Shown: positions 5,556 to 13,231 of the stretch, piece after piece
Layout: every line of letters begins with the position of its first letter
Numbering within the stretch: position 1 is the stretch's first letter
Source: an uncultured Wenzhouxiangella sp.
GTDB lineage: Bacteria; Pseudomonadota; Gammaproteobacteria; Xanthomonadales; Wenzhouxiangellaceae
Assembly (NCBI GenBank): GCA_937876395.1
Contig: CALEIM010000134.1
Span: forward strand, 1-15,065
Length of the DNA: 15,065 nt
Direction of reading: 5' to 3'
Position numbers and translations under genes: made by a program
The notes under the pieces: model-generated
Told to the model about the DNA's origin: nothing
What the model saw: only the letters and a program-made list of their open reading frames with translations
The model's database searches: none

Positions 5556-7919
5556 ATGCATAAATCAATTCTTTTTTTGGCAGCAACGCTGGGTCTGTCG
5601 ACCGTGGCGTTCGCCCAGGTCAATGACCGGCTCGATGACGAGGAGCCGGTTCGCGGCCAGGCGGGAACACCGACCTTCCACTTTATCGGTGATCGATACA
5701 CGATCGGCGTTGGCCTGGACAGCGAGTTCGATGTCATCGGTGAGTTCGAAGCTTCGCTGTACGAATCCCAGCGCTCCAACTTCATCGGCGACGCCTGGCT
5801 GGGCAGCGAGGGGGCCGGGGGTGTCAAGCTCAACTACCACTGGCTGATTCGCGCAACTGCCGAAGACGGTCCCGACGGTCCGGTTTATATCGACGGCAGC
5901 GTGGCCAAGCTATTCGTGGCGGCTGACCAGAACCAGTTCGATGACCGCAAGCTGACTTTCGGCGCCGGCTGGGAAGGGCGCCGCTGGGCTTTTTCCGGCT
6001 ATGGCATGAGCGCGATCAGCGACGAGCGACACATCAGCCGCACCAGCAGCGTTGAAGAGTTGCTGGTCAGCGGCGTGATTGACGGGCGCAGCTTCACGCG
6101 CCTCGACAGCATCGAGACCGTTACCGATCTGTTTGAAGAGCCCTATGACTGGGGCCTTGGGGTGCGCGCCGAGCGCTTTTTTGACAACTCCCTGATCCGG
6201 CTGCGCGGTGGCCTGGACTACGAAGAGGGCGACTACAGCTCCTCGCAGCTTACCGCCTCGCTGTCGCTCGACAAGCACTTTCATAATTCGCCGCACAGCC
6301 TGAGCTTCCGAACCAGCTATGCCGATCGCAGCGGTGATTTCGTGCATGAAAGCAGCGACCTGCGCGGCACCGCCGTGTACCGCTACAGTTTCGGTGGCGG
6401 CAGCAGCAGTTTCCGCGCGGCGCGCCAGTACCGTGATTTTGAAGTTGAAGTTCCCGGCCAGCCGCGCATGGAAGAGCGCGTGGTGGTCAACGAGCTGACC
6501 CTGAGCGATCGCACCACGTTTGATTTTGACTCGTCCAGACTGAAGTCGGAAGCCGAGCGAACCCTGGATCAGGTCATTGAAGCCATTGCCGATGGTGGTC
6601 TGGTCGGCAATATCCAGATCGTCGGACACACCTGCAACATCGGCACCGAAGCGTACAACCAGGGTTTGAGTGAGCGCCGGGCGCGCTCGGTGGTGGAGTA
6701 TCTGACCGCCCGCGGCGTGGACTCCGGGCAGATTCAGTGGGAAGGCCACGGTGAGCTTGAGCCGCGCTTCTCCAACGAAACCGAGGAAAGTCGCAGCCGC
6801 AATCGGCGCGTTGAAATCAGCTTCGTGACCGAGCGCCAGGCAACTGAGCGGATCGAGGTCGGCCCGGACGAGCCGATTACGGAAATCCGTCAGCAGGAAG
6901 TGCCGGTCGAGGCGCCGTGGATTCGCCGCGCTCTGCGCAATCCGGTGCGCCACAAGCGCATCGTCGATTACTACCGATACCAGGAGAGCACGACCCAGGT
7001 CAGCGAAGGCACGCTGGTCTTCGACAACCGGCCACCGCAGGCGATGGACGACCAGTTCACGGTTGACGCCAACTCAGTCGACAACCCCCTGAACGTGCTG
7101 GCCAATGACAGCGATCCCGACAGCGACATGCTGACCATTGTCGGCCTCACCCAGCCGGGCAACGGCCAGGCTGATATTGTCGGCGAACTGATTCACTACA
7201 CGCCGTCGGCAGACTTTGTCGGCGTCGACAGCTTCTCCTACACGATTGACGACGGCTTCGGCGGTCAGTCAACGGCGGTCGTCACCGTGACCGTGATTTC
7301 CGGCACCCCGCCATCCAACCAGCCGCCCACGGTAGACGATCTGAGTGTGACCACCCGGCGCAACCAGGGCCTGAACATTGATGTTCTTGCCGCAGCCAGC
7401 GACCCGGACGGTGATGCGATCAGCATCGCAGGTTTCGATCAGCCGGCCAATGGCCAGATCAGTCAGGTCGGCGACCAGCTTCACTATCAGCCTGGAGCGG
7501 ACTTTGTCGGTACCGACAGCTTTACGTTCACGATAGCCGATGAGCACGGTGCCGAGACCACGGGCAGCGTCTGGATTGAAGTGGAAGCATTCAACCGGCC
7601 GCCGGTCGCCAATCCGGATTCTGCGACCACCACACCCGGTCAATCGGTCACCGTCGATGTGCTGGCCAACGACTACGATCCCGACGGTGATCCGCTGGAA
7701 GTCATCGAGGTGGTGCAGTGGCACGGAATACCGGCCGAAATCACCATCAATGATGATGGCACGGTCACCTTCCGGGTCAGCGACAGTTGCAGCGGCCGCA
7801 ACTATTTCCGCTACACCATTTCCGATCCCTACGGCGCGACCGACTGGGCCAATGTGACCGTGATCCGGGTCGGCGAGTCAGACCTTGAGGATGCCTCAAC
7901 GGAGTGCATCTACCAGTGA
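5556..7919 (+). CDS. OmpA-family outer-membrane protein with three Ig-like (Big_9/tandem-95) repeats
   Basis: The 787-residue product starts with a signal peptide (MHKSILFLAATLGLSTVAFA, cleavage likely before Q21). Residues about 35-300 alternate polar and aromatic strands and look like an outer-membrane beta-barrel. Residues about 312-427 form an OmpA C-terminal peptidoglycan-binding domain: FDFDSSRLKSEAERTLDQV, then GHTCNIGTEAYNQGLSERRA, then a SRSRNRRVEI finish. Three Ig/cadherin-like repeats follow, at about 491-582, 588-677 and 680-772, each opening N-x-P-P and holding a D-x-D-P-D-x-D acidic loop typical of calcium-bridged repeats. In the peptidoglycan motif the usual Asp of GHTD is Cys360, while R375 of the LSxxRA motif is kept. 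Two more Cys (745, 784) lie near the C-terminus and could pair. It is probably a cell-wall-anchored envelope or adhesion protein. The ribosome binding site is weak. Confidence 0.85.
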   Translation: MHKSILFLAATLGLSTVAFAQVNDRLDDEEPVRGQAGTPTFHFIGDRYTIGVGLDSEFDVIGEFEASLYESQRSNFIGDAWLGSEGAGGVKLNYHWLIRATAEDGPDGPVYIDGSVAKLFVAADQNQFDDRKLTFGAGWEGRRWAFSGYGMSAISDERHISRTSSVEELLVSGVIDGRSFTRLDSIETVTDLFEEPYDWGLGVRAERFFDNSLIRLRGGLDYEEGDYSSSQLTASLSLDKHFHNSPHSLSFRTSYADRSGDFVHESSDLRGTAVYRYSFGGGSSSFRAARQYRDFEVEVPGQPRMEERVVVNELTLSDRTTFDFDSSRLKSEAERTLDQVIEAIADGGLVGNIQIVGHTCNIGTEAYNQGLSERRARSVVEYLTARGVDSGQIQWEGHGELEPRFSNETEESRSRNRRVEISFVTERQATERIEVGPDEPITEIRQQEVPVEAPWIRRALRNPVRHKRIVDYYRYQESTTQVSEGTLVFDNRPPQAMDDQFTVDANSVDNPLNVLANDSDPDSDMLTIVGLTQPGNGQADIVGELIHYTPSADFVGVDSFSYTIDDGFGGQSTAVVTVTVISGTPPSNQPPTVDDLSVTTRRNQGLNIDVLAAASDPDGDAISIAGFDQPANGQISQVGDQLHYQPGADFVGTDSFTFTIADEHGAETTGSVWIEVEAFNRPPVANPDSATTTPGQSVTVDVLANDYDPDGDPLEVIEVVQWHGIPAEITINDDGTVTFRVSDSCSGRNYFRYTISDPYGATDWANVTVIRVGESDLEDASTECIYQ

Positions 7920-7926
7920 GGAAACA

Positions 7927-7960
7927 GCAAGGCGGCGGCCTCTGACCGCCGCCTTGCTTT
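7927..7960. terminator. Bidirectional terminator between convergent genes
   Basis: GCAAGGCGGCGG (7927-7938) and CCGCCGCCTTGC (7946-7957) form a perfect 12-bp stem with a 7-base loop. The plus strand continues TTTA. It lies between the stop of the OmpA-like gene (7919) and that of the minus-strand glycosyltransferase (7965), so it can serve both. On the minus side the tail is poor in T, so it should work best for the OmpA-like transcript. Confidence 0.75.
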
Positions 7961-7964
7961 AGCG

Positions 7965-9020
7965 TCAGCGCTCGGTCAGCAGCGGTACGAGACGTTCAAT
8001 CACCATTTCGGGGCTGATCAGCTCCATCACTCCCGGCCGCTCCAGACGCCTGCCCCAGGACAAGCGCTCTGGCGGCTTTCCAGTGAAGCGCAAAGCCGCG
8101 TCGGGAAAGCGATCAACGCAGTGGTCCAGGCTGGCCAACGGGCCCGAGCGGCGCGCCCAGGTGGCCGCATACAAACCGACCACCGGCGTGCCCATCGCAT
8201 CGGCAAAGTGGGCCGGGCCTGAATCCGGCGAGATCAGGCAGGCGGCCCGTTCAAACATTGCCACGGCCTGCTGGAGCGTATCTTGCCCGATCAGATTGAC
8301 CGGCCGGTTGCGCATGGCCGCAACGATGGCTTCGCCAAGATCGCGTTCGCGCGTCGAAGGCCCGCCCATCAGAAACACCTCGCGTCCGCTGTGTTCAATG
8401 ACCCAGTCGGCCACCGCGGCGTAGCCGCCTACACTCCAGATCCGGCCCATGTGGCTCGATGCCGGGCTGATGATCACGGCCTGGCCGGCGACCGGCTGAT
8501 GATGGCGCGCAAAATCCCGCGCGGACCCCGGCAACGGCAGACGACGGTCGATTTCATCGGTGCGTGCACCGAGGTGGCGGGCAAACTCCAGCAGCGCTTT
8601 GGCCTGGTGCTGAAAAGGCACGGCGGCGATTCGTTCCCTGACCATCAGCCCATGGCCCGGCTTTGAACGAGCGCGATCAAAACCGATCCGCCGGTCGGCA
8701 CGCAACAGGGAGGAAGCTATGGCGGCGCGCTGCGAGACCTGGGCAAGCAAAAGCACTTCAAAGTGGCGACCGGCCAGGACACGCCGGAGGGCCGGCAGGC
8801 CGGAGAGCGGTGCGCTCTTGTCGACTACAATGAACTCGATGTCCGGCAGATCGCCCACCAGTCGATGCTCGACTTTGCCGATCAGCCAGGTGAGTTTTGC
8901 CTGCGGAAAGCTGCGCTGAAGCGCGCGTGCCAGTGGCACGGTATTGCACACATCACCCAAGGCCGACAGGCGCAGAATGCAGATGGAGCGGGGCGGCTCG
9001 ATGGGCGTGGAACGAGACAT
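7965..9020 (-). CDS. Glycosyltransferase family 9 (heptosyltransferase-type)
   Basis: GT9 enzymes add heptose from ADP-heptose to the lipopolysaccharide inner core at the inner face of the cytoplasmic membrane. The 351-residue form has the N-terminal Rossmann start ICILRLSALGDVCNTVPLAR (about 13-32) with the GDV signature. It has a mid-protein phosphate-site motif, ISPASSHMGRIWSVGGYA, and the donor-site loop SPDSGPAHFADAMGTPVVGL (from about 264) followed by YAATW. The ATG at 9020 is chosen because it places that Rossmann strand at the normal distance; an upstream ATG at 9125 would add 35 atypical residues. No good Shine-Dalgarno is visible. The start codon overlaps that of the divergent kdkA within CATG. 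Together they form a likely inner-core pair. Which heptosyltransferase (I, II or III) cannot be told. Confidence 0.88.
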   Translation of the reverse strand: MSRSTPIEPPRSICILRLSALGDVCNTVPLARALQRSFPQAKLTWLIGKVEHRLVGDLPDIEFIVVDKSAPLSGLPALRRVLAGRHFEVLLLAQVSQRAAIASSLLRADRRIGFDRARSKPGHGLMVRERIAAVPFQHQAKALLEFARHLGARTDEIDRRLPLPGSARDFARHHQPVAGQAVIISPASSHMGRIWSVGGYAAVADWVIEHSGREVFLMGGPSTRERDLGEAIVAAMRNRPVNLIGQDTLQQAVAMFERAACLISPDSGPAHFADAMGTPVVGLYAATWARRSGPLASLDHCVDRFPDAALRFTGKPPERLSWGRRLERPGVMELISPEMVIERLVPLLTER

Positions 9021-9729
9021 GGTCGTGGAAACTGAACCAACAGCGACGGAAGTAAGGCCAGAAGCGCAACTGCAGGCCGGCACCACCCGTATTCTATACG
9101 ACCCGGTCGCCATCAATGCTCCCACACCCGAGTGGCTTGATCCAGAGTTTTGGCGAGCGCAATCGCAGGTGATCGCCGAGCTGGGCGGGCGCGGCCAGGC
9201 CCTGCTGGTTGAAACCCCGGCAGGTCCGGCGGTATTGCGTCGCTTTATGCGTGGTGGACAAATGGCCCGTATCAGCCGGGATCGCTATCTGTTTACCGGC
9301 TACCAGCGCAGCCGTGCATTTCGCGAATGGCGTCTGCTCAGTTGCCTGCGCACGCTTGGTCTGCCCGTTCCGGCGCCTCTTGTCGCCAGCTGCGAACGGC
9401 TCGGAGGATGCTACCGGGCTGCACTGATGACCCGCTACTTGCCGAATTCCCGCAGCCTGGCCCAAGTTGGCAATGAATTGGATTCTGAGCAATGGCAGGC
9501 GCTGGGCGACACCCTGGAGCGGTTTTTCCGGGCCGGGCTGCTGCATGCCGATTTGAATGCCCACAACCTCCTCATTGATGAGTCTGAGCAGTGGCATGTG
9601 ATTGATTTTGATCGTGGCCGGATCGGCCCGGCGCCCAGCCGGCCAGGTCCAATGCTCAAACGTCTGGAACGCTCACTTGACAAGCTGGCGATTGACGGTG
9701 AACGGGGATGGCTGAGGAGGCTCCGCTGA
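9019..9729 (+). CDS. kdkA: 3-deoxy-D-manno-octulosonic acid (Kdo) kinase
   Basis: KdkA phosphorylates the Kdo sugar of lipid A precursors with ATP at the cytoplasmic face of the membrane, replacing the second Kdo in some gammaproteobacteria. The 236-residue product matches the family in order: WLDPEFWRAQ, then VLRRFMRGGQMARISRDRYL, RSRAFREWRLLSCLRTLGLP, and the kinase core HADLNAHNLLIDE (catalytic D178, N183) with VIDFDRGRIG (metal-binding D196/D198). The ATG at 9019, with GGAACGAG just before it, is preferred. An in-frame ATG at 9001 and a longer frame from 8944 remain possible, but both extend into the opposite gene. It is divergent from, and overlaps, the GT9 gene by two bases, so transcription must start inside the neighbour's coding region. 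Confidence 0.85.
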   Translation: MVVETEPTATEVRPEAQLQAGTTRILYDPVAINAPTPEWLDPEFWRAQSQVIAELGGRGQALLVETPAGPAVLRRFMRGGQMARISRDRYLFTGYQRSRAFREWRLLSCLRTLGLPVPAPLVASCERLGGCYRAALMTRYLPNSRSLAQVGNELDSEQWQALGDTLERFFRAGLLHADLNAHNLLIDESEQWHVIDFDRGRIGPAPSRPGPMLKRLERSLDKLAIDGERGWLRRLR

Positions 9730-9735
9730 GCCTCC
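9716..9735. terminator. Hairpin overlapping the kdkA stop
   Basis: GGAGGCT (9716-9722) and AGCCTCC (9729-9735) form a 7-bp stem across the kdkA stop codon. There is no T-run, so termination is uncertain. It sits in the 23-base space between kdkA and the convergent Lon-like gene and may end transcripts from either side. Confidence 0.35.
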
Positions 9736-9752
9736 CTGGAAAACTCCTGATG

Positions 9753-12074
9753 TCAGACGGACGCCGCGGCTCGCGCCAGGCCGAATACCGACTGCTCGCC
9801 AAACCCGTCGCCCTTCCATTTGCCGGCCTGCTTGCCAGTCAGCAGCTCCAGGGCTTCGCCGACGCTGGCCACGCCGTAGACGTGAAACTGGCCGCTGGTG
9901 CAGGCTCGAACGACGTCCCGGTCGAGCATCAGACGGTCGCGCGCGGCGTCCGGGATGATGACGCCCTGCTGGCCGTTGAGCACCGATTCATTACAGGCAT
10001 GGAAATAGGCTTCGATGCGCTCATTGATTCGGTCTGGATTGCCGAGCTGGCCGCGCGCATCAATCCGGCCAACAACCGCCAGATCCTGATGCAGCGGCAG
10101 TCCGGCCAGCGTGCCGATCAGTACGCAAATCTGTCCAAGCAGGGTTGAGTCTGCATCGTCGGGGTCAAGCGCGGTCTCAAGGCTCAGGGCCGCCTGCCAG
10201 CGCGGCAGGAAATCGAGTTTGAGCAGCTCGGTAATCAGCGGCCACAGGAAGCGGCGGACGTGGAGCTGGCCTGACCTGCTCTCAAAGCTGAGAGTCGCAT
10301 GATCGTTGCGCGCCAGGGCTACATCCAGGCTGGCGGGGAGCCCGAAAAACTCGTCGGCACAGCGCGTGCGTCCGATCACATTGAGCTGGGCGATGCTTCT
10401 CCCGCGCAGCCGAAGGGTGCCGCAGTCGAGCTCACGCTGCATACGGCTCATCCAGGGACGCCCGGCGCGGCGACGGATGCGATCGAAAGCGGCTTCGACC
10501 TGTTCCCGACCAATCTCCGTGGCCCGGTCTTCACCAGCCAGAAAAGCGGCTTCGCGGACCACTTCACAAAGGCGGCCGACTTTGGCCGTCAGTCGCTGAG
10601 CCTGGTCGGTCGCGCGCGAGCTGATCTCAAGCGTTGCGGCCAGGCCGGTGCGCGTCAGCGGTGGCAGCGATTCGCGCTGAACCAGAGCGGCAAGGAAACG
10701 ACAGCTTAGATCCACTCCCTCGCGGTCTCGTGGGATTGAATCGTCGAGATCCGCGAGCAGGCGAAAACGGCGGGAAAATTCGCTGCTCAGGGATTCCAGC
10801 TTGTGATAGGCCGCATGGTCTCCGAGCAGAATGACGCCGACGTCAATCGGAACGGACTGAGGCTGCAGGGACTGTGCCTGATTCCATTCGGTCGTTGGCG
10901 CAGCGATTGCCACGCTGCCGGTGCGCAGAATTCGCAAAAGCTGGTGGAAAATACCGGGCTCGCTGGCCAGGTCTTCGGCGTCAAGGAGCAGGAAACCGCC
11001 GTCCGCCTGAATCAGGGAGCCGGCGCGGATGCCAAGGAAGGAAGCGACCGCCCGGCCGCTGCTGCGCCAAGCCGGATCAATCGTCCCGAACAGACTGCCT
11101 GGCGACATCACGTTGGTCGAGACCACCGGTGCGGCACCGTCTGAATAGCCCATCTTGAATACATTGACGCCGTAAAGAACGGTCGGATCGGCGAGCTGGG
11201 CGGTCTCGTGACCGATTCGCTTTTCGAGCACGTCGTCAATGACTTCGCGCAGGTAGGTTTCAATCCGCGGCGCCTTGAATCGCTGGCCGATATCGGCCGT
11301 CATTTCACCCAGAATGCGGGCCGTTTCGGTGATATCTATCTGCTCGATATGTTGCTGGGCCTGCTGCCACTTGCTGCGAATCTGGCGGCCGACCTTTTGC
11401 AGTTCGTCGTCGTAGGACTTGATGCGCGCTTCAAGTATCTTGCGGTCTTCGTCGGTGGCTTGCTTGCGTGCCACCATATTGCGAAACTCTTCCAGCGAGA
11501 CGGGCTTGCCCATGATCTTGACGGCTACCTGCAGCCGGGCATTGGGACCCGCCTGGCTGCGGATCAGGGCCAGACCCTCATCTTCAAGCTTTTTTTCCAG
11601 CGGTCTGAGCAGGACGCGCACATCGCGTTCGGCGGCCTCGCGACGGGCCTCGCGGCGGCCGCGAATCGGATCATTGGCAAGAATGTCGGGCAGGCGCTCG
11701 CGAATAAACAGGGCAATCCGGTGCATCTGTTTGTAGAACGGCCGCCCCTCGCCACGCGGCAGCATGATCAGACGCGGTCGGTCGGGGCTGGAGAAGTTGT
11801 GCACAAAGCAGAAGTCACGGGCCTGGCGCGCCGACGGTTGAAGCGAAGAAAACAGGCTCTCGATCAGGCGAAGGCGGCCGCTGCCGCGCGGACCACGCAG
11901 AAACAAATGCTGATTGTGGCCAGGGCTGGAAATGCCGTAATGCAAGGTCTCGAGCGCAGCAACCTGGCCGAGTGTGCCGTCCAGCGGCGGAATTTCCTTG
12001 GTGGTCTCGCCCGGAAGTTCGTCCGGCTCCGGTTGCCAACGCAACTGCTCGGGTGGAATGGCCTGGCGCGCCAT
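9753..12074 (-). CDS. Lon-like AAA protein (LonB/COG1067 type) with altered active sites
   Basis: The 773-residue protein has the layout of the LonB-like ATP-dependent protease family in gammaproteobacteria. An N-terminal P-loop comes first (LFLRGPRGSGRLRL, residues 57-70). A long charged helical insert follows (about 115-290). A Walker B-like segment, ADGGFLLLDAEDL (357-369), lies before a sensor and arginine region (SSEFSRRFRLLADLDD). The C-terminal S16-type domain covers about 560-745. By ungapped alignment to the Lon core, the catalytic Ser is S643 in ADSTLLG (usually G-D/P-S-A). The partner Lys position is R686 in RINERIEAYF (usually G-G-x-x-E-K). The P-loop Lys is also Arg (R67). Protein breakdown may therefore be lost or weak, leaving a chaperone-like or regulatory role; this is inference. 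The start at 12074 has a weak ribosome site. It is probably transcribed on its own or with the hydrolase 99 bases upstream. Confidence 0.75.
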   Translation of the reverse strand: MARQAIPPEQLRWQPEPDELPGETTKEIPPLDGTLGQVAALETLHYGISSPGHNQHLFLRGPRGSGRLRLIESLFSSLQPSARQARDFCFVHNFSSPDRPRLIMLPRGEGRPFYKQMHRIALFIRERLPDILANDPIRGRREARREAAERDVRVLLRPLEKKLEDEGLALIRSQAGPNARLQVAVKIMGKPVSLEEFRNMVARKQATDEDRKILEARIKSYDDELQKVGRQIRSKWQQAQQHIEQIDITETARILGEMTADIGQRFKAPRIETYLREVIDDVLEKRIGHETAQLADPTVLYGVNVFKMGYSDGAAPVVSTNVMSPGSLFGTIDPAWRSSGRAVASFLGIRAGSLIQADGGFLLLDAEDLASEPGIFHQLLRILRTGSVAIAAPTTEWNQAQSLQPQSVPIDVGVILLGDHAAYHKLESLSSEFSRRFRLLADLDDSIPRDREGVDLSCRFLAALVQRESLPPLTRTGLAATLEISSRATDQAQRLTAKVGRLCEVVREAAFLAGEDRATEIGREQVEAAFDRIRRRAGRPWMSRMQRELDCGTLRLRGRSIAQLNVIGRTRCADEFFGLPASLDVALARNDHATLSFESRSGQLHVRRFLWPLITELLKLDFLPRWQAALSLETALDPDDADSTLLGQICVLIGTLAGLPLHQDLAVVGRIDARGQLGNPDRINERIEAYFHACNESVLNGQQGVIIPDAARDRLMLDRDVVRACTSGQFHVYGVASVGEALELLTGKQAGKWKGDGFGEQSVFGLARAAASV

Positions 12075-12173
12075 ATCAAGAATTTTCTCTGTATTTCATG
12101 CAGTTTCCCTCACTACCTGATGCCCCCCGAACATGGTTAATTTACTATATCGCAAGACCGGTGGAGCAGCCGG

Positions 12174-13136
12174 CTATTCCAACGCGGCCGGTCCGCGCTC
12201 ACGGGCGCTGGCTTCGGCGAAGCTGATCCAGGACTCGGCCACGGTGCGCGACCGCTCAATCATCGGCAAATGACCGGTGTCGGGCAGTAGCAGGGTGCGG
12301 GCAGCGGGCAGGTGTTTGGCCAGCACCTTCATGCCGTCGGGATGCAGCACCTGGTCGGACTGGCCCCAGACGATCAGGATTGGCATCTGGAGATCGGCGA
12401 CCATCTCCTCGAGCGGCAGCGAGTGAAAGCGCATGGCATCGAAAATATCGTCCGCCCGCTCGCTGCTGTCAGCCGCGCGACGGGCCAGCATGCGTGCCAC
12501 GGGTCGGGGTAGCCAGGGTGGCCTGACAAAACAGTAGTCCATGAGCCGGTGAAAATCTTTCCTGTTGCGTACCACCAGGGCGTTTTCGCCGCCCTGCCGG
12601 ACGATTTCGAACAGCGGCGAAAGTGTTGCTGAGTGGATCCCGCCGGGGGCCAGCAACCACAGCGCGCTGACCCGTTCGGGCGCCAGGCGAGCCATGGCAC
12701 AGGCGATATAGCCGCCCATCGAACTGCCGCCAAGATAAAAGCGCTCAATGCCGAACTGATCGAGCAGTTTGAGTACCCGCTTGGCTTGGGCTTCAATCCG
12801 AAAATCGGATAGATCGTTCGCTCCGGTCTGGCCGAAGCCCGGCAGGTCGGGCGCGAGGATGCGAAAATGCCTGCCCAAACGACGCGCTACGCGAGAAAAA
12901 TGATAGCAGTCGCCATTGAAGCCGTGAAGCAGCACCAGCGGCTCGCCGTGACCGCCTTCGAGCAGATGCCAGTCGATCCCGTCACAGCTCAGTCGACGTG
13001 CGCGCAGTCCGGCCCGACGCCGTTCGCCTGCCAGCACGAGTCGGACCAGTGGTGTCGGCCAGATCAGCCACACCAGTGCCCACAGGCCGAGTACCACAGC
13101 CAGCGGCAGCAGCCAGCTCAATGCGTCACTTGTCAT
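12174..13136 (-). CDS. Membrane-anchored alpha/beta hydrolase
   Basis: This 320-residue protein has one N-terminal membrane helix (about residues 7-27, LSWLLPLAVVLGLWALVWLI) and a classic alpha/beta-hydrolase fold. It shows the oxyanion motif LLHGFNG (H71-G72), APDLPGFGQT, the nucleophile elbow GGSSMGG (S139), the acid in VWGQSDQV (D261) and the general base in DTGHLP (H289). The sequence style resembles lipase/monoacylglycerol-lipase-like members, but the substrate cannot be read from sequence. The catalytic domain could face either side of the inner membrane; the basic residues after the helix (GERRRAGLRARR) favour a cytoplasmic domain. GAGGTGA stands just before the ATG at 13136, a good ribosome site. 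It lies between the Lon-like gene (downstream on this strand) and the M48 protease (upstream) and may share their transcript; no terminator is visible in the gaps. Confidence 0.85.
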   Translation of the reverse strand: MTSDALSWLLPLAVVLGLWALVWLIWPTPLVRLVLAGERRRAGLRARRLSCDGIDWHLLEGGHGEPLVLLHGFNGDCYHFSRVARRLGRHFRILAPDLPGFGQTGANDLSDFRIEAQAKRVLKLLDQFGIERFYLGGSSMGGYIACAMARLAPERVSALWLLAPGGIHSATLSPLFEIVRQGGENALVVRNRKDFHRLMDYCFVRPPWLPRPVARMLARRAADSSERADDIFDAMRFHSLPLEEMVADLQMPILIVWGQSDQVLHPDGMKVLAKHLPAARTLLLPDTGHLPMIERSRTVAESWISFAEASARERGPAALE

Positions 13137-13231
13137 CGCTCACCTCGCCTCCCACTGATGCCCCCCAGCTGATGTGAGGATAACCGATCATGGCGAGTCG
13201 TCTCCGGTCGCTGGAACCCCGACCAGCTCAG

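Noticed and set aside
5910..6953. 347-codon minus-strand frame inside the OmpA-like gene
   Set aside because: It is antisense to the signal-bearing OmpA-family protein; the composition is a GC-codon shadow.
10134..10164. First impression that the catalytic Ser of the Lon-like protein was replaced by Asp
   Set aside because: Counting back from the G-x-P motif without gaps places S643 at the catalytic position; only the Lys partner is changed.
11208..12140. 310-codon plus-strand frame opposite the Lon-like gene
   Set aside because: It is a shadow of a gene with clear AAA and S16 motifs; no start signal or family is seen.
12118..13166. TGATGCCCCCC found twice (12118-12128 and 13156-13166), each before a minus-strand gene
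   Set aside because: Many chance 11-base matches are expected in 15 kb of this composition, and the flanking bases differ.
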